The position numbers were made by a program, and so were the translations under genes. Positions 44,627 through 53,413 of a stretch of 64,000 nucleotides of DNA are shown here, piece after piece. A model generated the notes under the pieces. It ran no database searches, was not told the origin of the DNA, and saw nothing but the letters and a program-made list of their open reading frames with translations. Every line of letters starts with the position of its first letter. The first letter of the stretch is position 1. Source of the stretch: Ampullimonas aquatilis (lineage in GTDB: Bacteria > Pseudomonadota > Gammaproteobacteria > Burkholderiales > Burkholderiaceae_D); NCBI RefSeq assembly GCF_049675895.1, contig NZ_CP183834.1, positions 2,914,001-2,978,000 on the forward strand. The letters are read 5' to 3'.

Positions 44627-47218
44627 ATGACAGCCAATCCTTCATGCGCAATAAAGGTGAAAAAGATCGCTAGCTCCACCGCAACCCCACCTCATGGCAG
44701 CTCAACCTGGTATCGCTCCGATCGGTTCCTTGCCGTTATTGCAATGGTGCTGGTTTTGCTGGTGTATTTCACCACCGACCTGATTCAAAGCCTGGAACGC
44801 AAAGCTTACGACCTGGCCGTCAGCTTCTCTGGCAAAACACCTTATTCCGACCTGGCTGTCATTGCCGTTGACGATCGCAGCATCAGCAATATTGGTCGCT
44901 GGCCGTGGAGCCGCGACGTCCACGCCAAACTGATCGACAAGCTCAACAAAGCCGGTGCCAAACAGATTGTTGAAACGGTCTTCTTTTTTGAGCCACAAGC
45001 CGACCAGGGTCTGCACTACATCGAACAACTCGCCCTGTTGCAACAACAGGCTGAACAAAATGATCCTGCACTGGCACAAGGAAAAATGGCTGAAATCATT
45101 CGAGAAGCCAAACAAACACTCGATGCAGATAGTCGTCTGGTGACCAGCATCAGCAATGCAGGCAATGTCATTTTGCCCAACGTCTTTGATCTGCGTGCCT
45201 ACCCCAACCAGACCACCACCGACCTGCCCGACTTTGCTCGCCAGGCTTCATTCAATGACAATAAAGGCAAAACCTGGGTGCTTCAGGCTACGGCGGTACA
45301 GTGGCCGTTGAGCTCATTGGCCCAGGCTGCTGCGGGTATTGGTCATCTTAATGCGCTGCCCGATAAAGACGGCACCTTGCGCTCGGAGCCACTCCTCATC
45401 GAATATCAAAATCGTTTTTACCCTTCGCTAGCCATGGTATCAGCCATGAAAATCATGGATATCAAATTGAGTGATCTCAAGCTTGACTGGGGTAACCGCA
45501 TCACCATGGGTAAACAGGTGATTCAAACTGATAGCGCCATGTCCATGCTGACCCGGTTTTATCAGGATCGGACACGTCGACCAGCGTTCTCTGTCGATTC
45601 ATTTTTTGATGTTTACAATGATGCCATTCCCCAATCCAAGTTTGCCGGCAAAACTGTCTTGATTGGTGCGACCGCCTCCGGCGTCGGGACCAGCCAGATC
45701 ACGCCAATTTCATCGGATATGCCCCCTGTACTGTCGCTGGCGCACTCGATTTCCACACTCGTGCAAGGCGATAATTTAGTCGCACCAGGATGGGGCATCA
45801 TGCTTGAATGGGGACTTGCTGTTGCCGCCCTGGCCTACTTGGCATTGGCCTTGCCGCAACTCACAGCCGCTCGCGCAGCCACTATCACCTTTGTCTTCAC
45901 ATTGGGCTTGTTGGTGACCCATCACTTTCTGATCAGCCAGCAAGGCCTTTGGTTACCGATGATGCTGCCGGTTGTCATTTTGCTGGTTGGCCATTTGCTG
46001 CTCACTACCCATCGCTATCTGGTGACCGAAAAAGGCAAGCAACAGTCCGATGCCGAATCTGCCGAATCCAATCGCTTGCTGGGTTTGGCATTTCAAAGCC
46101 AAGGACAGCTCGACATTGCCTTTGACAAATTTCGGCTTTGCCCGATGGAGCCCCGATTGATGGAAAATCTCTACAATCTGGCCAGCGATTTTGAGCGCAA
46201 GCGATTGTTCAACAAAGCCTATTCCGTCTACGCCTATTTAACCGATCACGACCCCAACTTTCGGGATGCCAAGGAAAAACTGGATCGAACCCGCCAGCTA
46301 TCAGAAAGCATGGTGTTTTCATCAGTTAACTCACTGGCCAAGACCCAGGTACTGCTTAATAATCATTCTGGCATGCAAAAGCCCATGCTGGGACGCTATC
46401 AAATTGATAAAGAAATTGGCAAAGGCGCCATGGGAGTGGTTTATCTTGGTCAAGATCCCAAACTGAATCGTCGGGTGGCCATTAAAACGCTGGCTTTAGG
46501 CAATGAATTTGATGGCGAAGAATTGGAAGAAGTCAAACAACGCTTTTTCCGTGAGGCTGAAACTGTCGGTCGACTGCACCATCCCTATATTGTGACAATC
46601 TTTGATGCAGGCGAAGAAGAAGACCTGGCCTATATTGCAATGGAATTTCTGCAAGGTGAAAGCCTCTCCATTCACACCCGCGCTGACAAACTGTTACCAC
46701 TCAAGACGGTGGTAGATATTTGCTCAAGAGTGGCTGAGGCCTTACATTATGCACATACCAAACATGTGGTGCATCGTGACATCAAACCGGCCAATATTAT
46801 GTATGAAGCAGCAACTGATACCGTCAAAGTCACTGACTTTGGCGTCGCCCGCATTACGGACTCGACCCGCACCAAAACCGGGCTGGTATTAGGCACACCG
46901 TCGTACATGTCACCCGAGCAATTAGCGGGAAAACGCATCGATGGCCGTTCTGATCTGTTTTCTCTCACAGTCAGCCTGTATCAGCTCTGTACCGGTAAAC
47001 TGCCGTTCATTGCCGAATCCATGACGCAACTGATGTTTAAAATTGCCAATGAAACACCCGCTGACATTCGTAAGTCGGTTGAAGGCATTCCGGAAGAATT
47101 GGTTGCCATCATCGAAAAGGGTCTGGACAAATTACCCTCACGCCGTTTTCAAGACGGTGAGGAAATGGCATTCGCCTTGCGTGAAGTCATGAATCGTTTA
47201 CCTGATTACACAATCTGA
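44627..47218 (+). CDS. CHASE2-domain serine/threonine protein kinase
   Basis: An 863-residue membrane kinase. A first helix (about 33–53) leads to a CHASE2 extracytoplasmic sensor (about 55–370) with AVDDRSISNIGRWPWSRD. Three or so helices (about 385–470) and a TPR-like linker follow, then a Hanks-type kinase domain (about 588–860). It has glycine loop GKGAMGVVYLG, Lys620 (VAIKTL), HRDIKPAN with Asp718, DFG with Asp737, and GTPSYMSPEQL. All catalytic residues are present. It opens a five-gene cluster; the PP2C gene begins 2 bp after its stop. Confidence 0.93.
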   Translation: MTANPSCAIKVKKIASSTATPPHGSSTWYRSDRFLAVIAMVLVLLVYFTTDLIQSLERKAYDLAVSFSGKTPYSDLAVIAVDDRSISNIGRWPWSRDVHAKLIDKLNKAGAKQIVETVFFFEPQADQGLHYIEQLALLQQQAEQNDPALAQGKMAEIIREAKQTLDADSRLVTSISNAGNVILPNVFDLRAYPNQTTTDLPDFARQASFNDNKGKTWVLQATAVQWPLSSLAQAAAGIGHLNALPDKDGTLRSEPLLIEYQNRFYPSLAMVSAMKIMDIKLSDLKLDWGNRITMGKQVIQTDSAMSMLTRFYQDRTRRPAFSVDSFFDVYNDAIPQSKFAGKTVLIGATASGVGTSQITPISSDMPPVLSLAHSISTLVQGDNLVAPGWGIMLEWGLAVAALAYLALALPQLTAARAATITFVFTLGLLVTHHFLISQQGLWLPMMLPVVILLVGHLLLTTHRYLVTEKGKQQSDAESAESNRLLGLAFQSQGQLDIAFDKFRLCPMEPRLMENLYNLASDFERKRLFNKAYSVYAYLTDHDPNFRDAKEKLDRTRQLSESMVFSSVNSLAKTQVLLNNHSGMQKPMLGRYQIDKEIGKGAMGVVYLGQDPKLNRRVAIKTLALGNEFDGEELEEVKQRFFREAETVGRLHHPYIVTIFDAGEEEDLAYIAMEFLQGESLSIHTRADKLLPLKTVVDICSRVAEALHYAHTKHVVHRDIKPANIMYEAATDTVKVTDFGVARITDSTRTKTGLVLGTPSYMSPEQLAGKRIDGRSDLFSLTVSLYQLCTGKLPFIAESMTQLMFKIANETPADIRKSVEGIPEELVAIIEKGLDKLPSRRFQDGEEMAFALREVMNRLPDYTI

Positions 47219-47220
47219 AC

Positions 47221-48093
47221 ATGCCCCACAAACTTAAACTCGAAATTGCCAGCGTGACCGATATCGGTCTGGTAAGACGCGGCAATGAGGACATGATCGG
47301 CCATCATGAAGCCAGCGGGCTATTTGTGCTGGCAGATGGCATGGGCGGCTACAACGCTGGGGAAATTGCCAGTTCCATGGCGGTTGAAGGTCTATTAGAG
47401 GCCCTGCCCCCCGAACTGGACAAACATGATTTTCAAAGTTCGAGTGATTCATTACATGAAATCCTGACCAAAGGCATTGAATCAGTCAATCTCTCCATTT
47501 TCAAGGCAGCCCAATCTGAAACCAAATACGCAGGGATGGGCACCACACTGGTGGTCGGTACCTTTCAGCATGGCTACATCACCATCGCCCATATCGGCGA
47601 CAGCCGTGCCTACCGTCTGCGCGATTTTCGGCTGACCCAATTGACTCATGATCACTCACTCCTACAAGAACAGATTGATATTGGCCTGTTGAGCGAAGAT
47701 CAGGCGCGTCAATCGCCGCACCGAAATTTAGTGACTCGCGCACTCGGGGTCGAGGCCAATGTGTTGCCTGAAATTCATGACCATACCGTACGCAATGGTG
47801 ATTTATTTTTGTTTTGCTCTGATGGCCTCACTGACATGATCAATGACGAGAACATTGCGCAATTGCTGCTGGATGGTCAACAGCCGGGCGTGATTCCGCC
47901 CCCTTCGGAATCGGCGCCATCGGTGCAAACCATGGTCAATCGATTATTGCAGGCAGCACTACACGCTGGTGGTGACGACAATACTTCCATCATTTTGGTC
48001 CGCGTGATTGAAACGCCACCATCACTGGTCAGAACGACACCTAACCTGGATGCTCGTAGCATTTTTGCGCGTATGCTGAGTCGACTGAAGTAA
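47221..48093 (+). CDS. PP2C-family protein phosphatase
   Basis: A 290-residue metal-dependent Ser/Thr phosphatase with the family motifs VRRGNED, ADGMGGYNAGE, GDSRAYRLRD, CSDGLTDM and GGDDNTS. It presumably reverses phosphorylation by the kinase encoded just upstream. The start codon follows the kinase stop by 2 bp, so the two are translationally coupled. Confidence 0.94.
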   Translation: MPHKLKLEIASVTDIGLVRRGNEDMIGHHEASGLFVLADGMGGYNAGEIASSMAVEGLLEALPPELDKHDFQSSSDSLHEILTKGIESVNLSIFKAAQSETKYAGMGTTLVVGTFQHGYITIAHIGDSRAYRLRDFRLTQLTHDHSLLQEQIDIGLLSEDQARQSPHRNLVTRALGVEANVLPEIHDHTVRNGDLFLFCSDGLTDMINDENIAQLLLDGQQPGVIPPPSESAPSVQTMVNRLLQAALHAGGDDNTSIILVRVIETPPSLVRTTPNLDARSIFARMLSRLK

Positions 48094-48202
48094 TATCGAG
48101 GTATCGCCTCTGGCACTTTTTATAAAAGGCTGCGACAATCTGTAACAACTTTTACATTTTAGAGTTCCACAATTAAGGGAACCAGTCGATTTTGGGGCTG
48201 TT

Positions 48203-48208
48203 TATAAT
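48203..48208 (+). promoter_or_regulatory. Candidate internal -10 box before the FHA gene
   Basis: TATAAT occurs in the 245-bp gap between the PP2C and FHA genes. The gap also contains GGTGAT and ATCACC (6-bp inverted repeat, 48257–48279). An internal promoter would allow the second half to be expressed separately. The -35 is not clear. Confidence 0.3.
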
Positions 48209-48338
48209 CCGAGTGGGCTATAAACAAACACAAGTCAATGAGACAAGGCTCGGACAGGTGATATCGACGTGAAATCACCGTCAATAAACTGTCGTAACAC
48301 CTTGTTTTTCCAACCATATAAAGAGTTTAGGTAAATTA

Positions 48339-49136
48339 ATGGGAAAGTTGATTCTTTCACTTGACGGGATTGTCCTCAAGGAAACACCCATCACCAAAGA
48401 GCGCACCACAATCGGTCGACGCGCTCATAATGATCTGGTTATCGATAATCTCGTGGTCAGTGGCGAACATGCGGCCATCGTCACGATCATGAACGATGCT
48501 TTTTTAGAGGACATGAACAGTACCAATGGCACCTTGGTCAATGGGCAACCGATCAAAAAGCATTTTCTGCAAAACAATGATCTGATTGAAGTTGGTAAAT
48601 ATAAAATCAAATATATTGCCGAATCCAGAACCCAAACCGGTATTTTTGATAGTGCCAGCCGCGCCAGCGCAGCATTGACCAACTCGGGTCGCTTCAAGGT
48701 AACGCCGCCGATTCTTGGCAATAATGACAGCTATCAGGCAACCCAAAAAATTGAACCCGGTAGCAATATGCTCAGGTCTGGCAGTCATCTGGCATACAGT
48801 AATACCAATACCCAGACTGTTGCACCGTCCATTTTTGGTAACACCGTATCTGGCGCGCCAATCAGTAATGGTCCACGCGCGATTATTCGGGTATTAAATG
48901 GCAAAAACTTTGGCAAGGAATTAGAGTTCAACAAAGCGTTGACCACCATTGGGCGACCTGGTGTACAGGTAGCGGTCATTACCAAAAGACCGCAAGGTTT
49001 TTATATCACGCATGTTGAAGGCATCAATACACCTGTGGTCAACAATCAGCCAATCGGCGCCGACCCTGTCAAACTGAATGATCACGACATCATCGAATTG
49101 TCTGGCACGCAGATGGAATTTTCCTACAAGGTTTAA
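48339..49136 (+). CDS. Protein with two FHA domains (second degenerate)
   Basis: The protein has 265 residues. The N-terminal FHA domain (about 1–95) carries the phosphothreonine-binding residues TIGRRAHND, SGEHAAI and NSTNGTLVN. A flexible middle follows, then a second FHA-like domain (about 180–265) starting TTIGRPG and ending near the C-terminus. In the second, the Ser/His pair is missing, so it probably does not bind phosphopeptide. It probably reads the kinase's phosphorylation, perhaps linking it to the cyclase. AGG lies upstream; the next gene starts 5 bp after its stop. Confidence 0.9.
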   Translation: MGKLILSLDGIVLKETPITKERTTIGRRAHNDLVIDNLVVSGEHAAIVTIMNDAFLEDMNSTNGTLVNGQPIKKHFLQNNDLIEVGKYKIKYIAESRTQTGIFDSASRASAALTNSGRFKVTPPILGNNDSYQATQKIEPGSNMLRSGSHLAYSNTNTQTVAPSIFGNTVSGAPISNGPRAIIRVLNGKNFGKELEFNKALTTIGRPGVQVAVITKRPQGFYITHVEGINTPVVNNQPIGADPVKLNDHDIIELSGTQMEFSYKV

Positions 49137-49141
49137 TCCGT

Positions 49142-51574
49142 TTGATTAACCGCATCCGCCAGCTTTGGGGCGAACTACGCTGCTCTCCTGGCAGGGAGCG
49201 GTTGCGCGGCCAAATGGCCACACAGTTGCTCAACCGGCACTGGCCGCGCTATCTGATTGGCATCACGCTGGTCATTTCCCTGCTTTTGCATGCAACTGGC
49301 TATGGGCCCTGGATCGTTGTTCAAAAGCTGGAGCAATGGATTTATGACTCCCGTCTTGTGGCACTTATGCCGCAATCACGCGATCCACACATCGTCATTT
49401 TAGACATCGACGAAAAAAGTCTCTCTGAATACGGCCGCTGGCCATGGTCCCGCAATAAACTGGCCAATCTGATTGAAACGCTGTTCGAGCAGCAAAAAAT
49501 TGCACTACTCGGTTTTGATATGGTATTTGGTGAACCAGATACCAGCTCAGGGTTGGCAACACTTGAATTGCTGGCACAAAAAGAGTTTGTCAATGTGCCA
49601 GGCTTCAGAGAAAAGCTCAATGGTCTCAAGCCACAACTTGACTATGATGCCCAGTTTCGTGAAGCATTAAAGAAATACCCGGTGGTACTGAGCTTTTATC
49701 TGACCAATACTTATCAATCCGATATTTTGCTGCCTTCGGTAATTGATCCGATTACCCAAGAAGCAACCAAGTCCACCATCTACAGTAGTGGTCGATTGCC
49801 CAACTCGGTACTTCCTTCCCAAATCTTTGAAGATACCGCCATTCATATTGCTGAATGGGATGCTTATCGTGCCAATTTGCAGGAATTAGGCGATGCCTCT
49901 TTAGGTGCTGGATTTTTCAACCCTATTGTGGATCCCGATGGTAAAGTCAGACAAGTACCGCTGATTGCCGCCTACCGACCAGAAAAAGGGCAACCCGCCA
50001 GTTATCAAGAGTCATTTGCCCTGGCGATGCTAAGAGCAGGACTGGGTTCTCCACCGCTTCAACCCAATCTGGTATCAATACCTTTATCACTTGATGCCAT
50101 CACCCAATGGATTGGGACCGGTAAACCTTATCGAGGGATAGAATCATTTCGTCTGGCTGTCAAAGATCAAACGCTGCAAATCCCAGTTGATAACCATGCC
50201 GAAGTATTGATTCCTTATCGTGGCAAACCTGGGCGACAAGGTGGCTCTTTTTCATACTACTCTGCCGCCGATGTGCTTTCTAAGCGAGTTCCCCCCGAAA
50301 CATTAAAAGGCAAAATTGTTTTGGTTGGCACCACTGCACAGGGTTTGATGGACCTACGAAATACACCGGTGGCTGAGGTATATCCCGGAGTGGAAATTCA
50401 TGCCAGTCTCTTATCTGGCATGCTCGAAAGAAAAATCAAGAGCAAACCTGATTTTTCAATCGGCTATGAAGTCGGTGTCATCTTGCTACTGGGCTTGCCA
50501 TTGGCGATTGCCTTGCCAACCCTGTCGGCAGTAGCTGCGATACTGTTGACCTTTCTCGCTGTCACCAGCGCCATCAGCCTTAATTTATGGCTCTATGAAG
50601 CCGCCAATATGGCGCTACCGCTTGCATCTATTTTGGTGTTGCTGTTCTTATTACTGTTTTTCAATATCGTCTATGGCTATCTGATCGAAAGTCGTACCAA
50701 ACGTGAGTTGGCTCGACTATTTGGTTCCTATGTACCACCCGAGCTGGTTGAAGAGATGGCCAGAGACCCGCGTTCATACTCCATGCAGGGTAGTAGCAAA
50801 GAATTGACGGTCATGTTTGCCGATGTACGTAACTTCACCAGCATTTCCGAATCACTCGACCCACAAGACCTACGCGAATTCATTAATAGCTACCTGACCG
50901 AAATGACGATGGTGATTCAACGGCATCGCGGCACCTTGGACAAATATGTCGGCGATGGCATCATGGCTTTCTGGGGCGCACCCATTACCGATGAACAACA
51001 TGCTGAACATGCCGTACGCAATGCCCTGGCGATGCGCTCGCTGCTTAAAAAATTCAACCGCCGCATGAGTGAAATTGGTCTGCCTAAAATTTCGATCGGG
51101 ATCGGTATCAACAGTGGCGTTATGAGCGTGGGCGACATGGGATCAAAGATCCGGCGCGCCTATACCGTAGTGGGTGATGCCGTCAACCTGGCATCACGAC
51201 TCGAAAGTCTTTCCAAATACTATGGCGTATCTATTCTAGTGGGCGAACAAACCCGCCAAAAAGTTCCTGGCATTGTATTTAGAGAAATTGATACAGTCTG
51301 TGTCCATGGAAAAGAGATTGCAGTTCGCCTGTTTGAGCCCATCAGCTACGAGAAAGATGTTAACAACTACATCCAGGAAGAACTCGATATCTGGCATCGA
51401 CAATTGGAGCACTATCGAAATGGTCATTGGTCAGAAGCCATGCAAGAACTGACACGATTGCTGAAACGTAATCCTGAATCTCGGCTTTATCGCCTTTTTG
51501 AAACCCGCTTACAGAAATTCAACCATACTCCGCCTGTATCCTGGAATGGTATTACCTACTTCGACGCAAAATGA
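49142..51574 (+). CDS. CHASE2-domain adenylate/guanylate cyclase (class III)
   Basis: An 810-residue membrane cyclase. One helix (about 38–60) precedes a CHASE2 sensor (about 62–400), with the same opening motif as the kinase (DIDEKSLSEYGRWPWSR). About three helices (about 430–515) lead to a class III catalytic domain (about 550–740). It has MFADVRNFT (Asp561), KYVGDGIMAFWG (Asp605) and VVGDAVNLASRLE. Both metal aspartates and the typical Lys are present, favouring an adenylate cyclase. The start at TTG 49142 is preceded by AAGG; an ATG 24 codons later is possible. Its stop overlaps the next gene by ATGA. Confidence 0.93.
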   Translation: MINRIRQLWGELRCSPGRERLRGQMATQLLNRHWPRYLIGITLVISLLLHATGYGPWIVVQKLEQWIYDSRLVALMPQSRDPHIVILDIDEKSLSEYGRWPWSRNKLANLIETLFEQQKIALLGFDMVFGEPDTSSGLATLELLAQKEFVNVPGFREKLNGLKPQLDYDAQFREALKKYPVVLSFYLTNTYQSDILLPSVIDPITQEATKSTIYSSGRLPNSVLPSQIFEDTAIHIAEWDAYRANLQELGDASLGAGFFNPIVDPDGKVRQVPLIAAYRPEKGQPASYQESFALAMLRAGLGSPPLQPNLVSIPLSLDAITQWIGTGKPYRGIESFRLAVKDQTLQIPVDNHAEVLIPYRGKPGRQGGSFSYYSAADVLSKRVPPETLKGKIVLVGTTAQGLMDLRNTPVAEVYPGVEIHASLLSGMLERKIKSKPDFSIGYEVGVILLLGLPLAIALPTLSAVAAILLTFLAVTSAISLNLWLYEAANMALPLASILVLLFLLLFFNIVYGYLIESRTKRELARLFGSYVPPELVEEMARDPRSYSMQGSSKELTVMFADVRNFTSISESLDPQDLREFINSYLTEMTMVIQRHRGTLDKYVGDGIMAFWGAPITDEQHAEHAVRNALAMRSLLKKFNRRMSEIGLPKISIGIGINSGVMSVGDMGSKIRRAYTVVGDAVNLASRLESLSKYYGVSILVGEQTRQKVPGIVFREIDTVCVHGKEIAVRLFEPISYEKDVNNYIQEELDIWHRQLEHYRNGHWSEAMQELTRLLKRNPESRLYRLFETRLQKFNHTPPVSWNGITYFDAK

Positions 51575-52353
51575 AAATTAAAGTACTAGGCTGTAGCGGC
51601 GGGATCGGTGGCGCAAGTACGCGCACCACTTGTTTACTGGTCGATATGGATATCCTGATCGATGCCGGCACTGCAGCAGCCGATTTACCACTGGAAGCAC
51701 TGTGTCAGATTGATCACATTTTTCTTACCCACTCGCATCTCGATCATATTGCATCATTGCCCTTTATTCTTGATTCGACATTGGGTTTACGCAATCGGCC
51801 AATTCGCATCTATGCCTTGCCACAAACCATCAATGTTCTGAAAGATCACATTTTCAATTGGTCAATCTGGCCTGACTTCACCACCATTCCAGATCCGGCC
51901 TCGCCCTGTGTACAATTTATTCCGATCGCTGTTGGTGATCGTTTTACCCTGAATGGCCGAACCTTCACCACAGTGCCAGCCAATCATGTGGTTCCCGCAG
52001 TTGGTTATATTGTCAAAGGATCCCAAGCAACGCTTGCGTTTACCGGCGATACCACGACTAATCCCGCCTTCTGGCCCTGGATCAACGACATCCAAGATTT
52101 ACGTTACCTCATTATTGAAACAGCCTTTTCAAACCGTGAACGTGATCTGGCCGAAAAGAGTAAACACTTATGTCCGAGCTTATTAGCCAATGAGCTGGAT
52201 TCTCTCAAAAGAGAAGTTGAAATTTTCATTACCCATCTCAAGCCCAATGAAGCCGAAATCATCATGGAAGAAATCCATGCCATGATGGCACAGTCGAGTC
52301 GCAAAGATCTGCTCATCAAGCCACTTGAAACCGGGCTAACGTTCGAAATCTGA
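51571..52353 (+). CDS. Class II cyclic-nucleotide phosphodiesterase (metallo-beta-lactamase fold)
   Basis: A 260-residue metallo-beta-lactamase-fold enzyme. The metal-binding motif THSHLDHIASLPF is followed by ANHVVPAVGY, FTGDTTTN and the late ITHLKPNE, which fits class II cAMP phosphodiesterases. It overlaps the cyclase gene by 4 bp (ATGA), so cAMP maker and breaker are translated together. Substrate by context; other MBL hydrolases are possible. A strong terminator follows. Confidence 0.88.
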   Translation: MKIKVLGCSGGIGGASTRTTCLLVDMDILIDAGTAAADLPLEALCQIDHIFLTHSHLDHIASLPFILDSTLGLRNRPIRIYALPQTINVLKDHIFNWSIWPDFTTIPDPASPCVQFIPIAVGDRFTLNGRTFTTVPANHVVPAVGYIVKGSQATLAFTGDTTTNPAFWPWINDIQDLRYLIIETAFSNRERDLAEKSKHLCPSLLANELDSLKREVEIFITHLKPNEAEIIMEEIHAMMAQSSRKDLLIKPLETGLTFEI

Positions 52354-52384
52354 ACGGAACAATACTGCTACACACGATCACCCT

Positions 52385-52416
52385 AAGCCATCGAATGATT
52401 CGATGGCTTTTTTTTT
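52385..52416 (+). terminator. Intrinsic terminator of the five-gene signalling cluster
   Basis: AAGCCATCGAA (52385–52395) pairs with TTCGATGGCTT (52399–52409) around a 3-base loop, followed by a T run to 52416. Confidence 0.92.
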
Positions 52417-52436
52417 GTCCACTTTTCAGTTATGAC

Positions 52437-52492
52437 TGACAATATTTGTCACTCGATGACTAAATTTTGTCAGCGCTTATCCCACTTCTGTC
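52437..52492 (+). promoter_or_regulatory. Candidate PilR-like activator sites upstream of the pilin gene
   Basis: TGACAATATTTGTCA (52437–52451) is a perfect palindrome. Further TGTC motifs lie at 52468–52471 and 52489–52492. PilR-type regulators bind TGTC motifs upstream of pilin promoters. These are about 150–200 bp before the predicted sigma54 start. The function is inferred. Confidence 0.4.
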
Positions 52493-52624
52493 GACCTATC
52501 TGGATTCATTCTTTAATTCCGTACCAAGCTGGTTTGGTCAAAAAGCGGCTCAATCAGCTTTTCCTGAGAACAAAGTCACAAAATTCAAACGCAAATCACC
52601 ACTTTGGGCATGACTGGCACAAAC

Positions 52625-52640
52625 GGGCACGCTGCTCGCA
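52625..52640 (+). promoter_or_regulatory. Candidate sigma54 promoter of the pilin gene
   Basis: GGGCACGCTGCTCGCA matches the sigma54 consensus TGGCACGnnnnTTGCA except at two positions, with GG and GC separated by ten bases. It gives a leader of about 40 nt before the pilin ATG. Pilin genes are sigma54-dependent in many proteobacteria. Confidence 0.65.
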
Positions 52641-52691
52641 ATAGGTAAGGCATGGGACAGATGGTCTGGCCCGCTCAACTGGAGAATACAG

Positions 52692-53228
52692 ATGAAACGA
52701 GTACAAAAAGGTTTTACCCTCATTGAATTGATGATCGTTGTTGCAATTATCGGTATCCTGGCCGCTGTTGCTATTCCTGCCTACCAAAACTACACACTGC
52801 GTGCCCGTGTGACAGAAGGCCTGAATCTGGCTGCTGCTGCTAAAGCAGCTGTCGCCGATACAATGAGCAGCTCTGCCGGCCTCGCTGTTGCCGCTTATGC
52901 TGGTACTGGCGCGCCTGTTGCCGGCTCATATGGCTACCAATTTGCTTTAGCTGCTGGTGGTGGTACTCGTGATGTTGCATCCATCGCCATTGCTGCTACT
53001 GCCGCCACACCTGCTGCAGGTAACGGCGAAATTGACATTACTTACACAACTGCAATTCCTGCTCCAACATCCCCACTACATGTTCTGATTCGTCCTGGTT
53101 CAGGTGTTCTGAGTACGACTACAGGTTTGCCTGCAGGTGCCATGCAGGCAGCATCCCCAATCGTTTGGGGTTGCCATATCAACGCGATTGGTAATGCTCA
53201 ATTGGTTCCAGCTAACTGCCGCTACTAA
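52692..53228 (+). CDS. Type IV pilin (PilA-like)
   Basis: The 178-residue prepilin has the six-residue leader MKRVQKG followed by FTLIELMIVVAIIGILAAVA, with the Glu5 of the mature protein. The C-terminal disulfide region has Cys residues in WGCHINAI and ANCRY. The variable part is Ala/Gly/Thr-rich. It is probably the major pilin used for twitching, adhesion or DNA uptake. GGAG precedes the ATG; a UUCG-closed terminator follows. Confidence 0.95.
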   Translation: MKRVQKGFTLIELMIVVAIIGILAAVAIPAYQNYTLRARVTEGLNLAAAAKAAVADTMSSSAGLAVAAYAGTGAPVAGSYGYQFALAAGGGTRDVASIAIAATAATPAAGNGEIDITYTTAIPAPTSPLHVLIRPGSGVLSTTTGLPAGAMQAASPIVWGCHINAIGNAQLVPANCRY

Positions 53229-53244
53229 TCCGGCTGGTTAACTT

Positions 53245-53270
53245 AAAAGCCGCCTTCGGGCGGCTTTTTT
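53245..53270 (+). terminator. Intrinsic terminator of the pilin gene
   Basis: AAAAGCCGCC (53245–53254) and GGCGGCTTTT (53259–53268) enclose a TTCG loop, with six T residues at the end. Confidence 0.92.
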
Positions 53271-53413
53271 ATTTGATGCTTAACAAAATTTGCTTTGCCA
53301 TGGGCTAATAAACTGGATCAATTCACAGCATCATTCAGGCACTTTCCATCTTAATAAAAATCAGGCTAAAATTTTCAACTGATCCTGCTCATTACACCAC
53401 CTACTGACTCACC

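Noticed and set aside
52432..52644. 70-codon plus-strand frame before the pilin gene
   Set aside because: It covers the TGTC sites and the sigma54 promoter, has no ribosome-binding site and no recognisable sequence.
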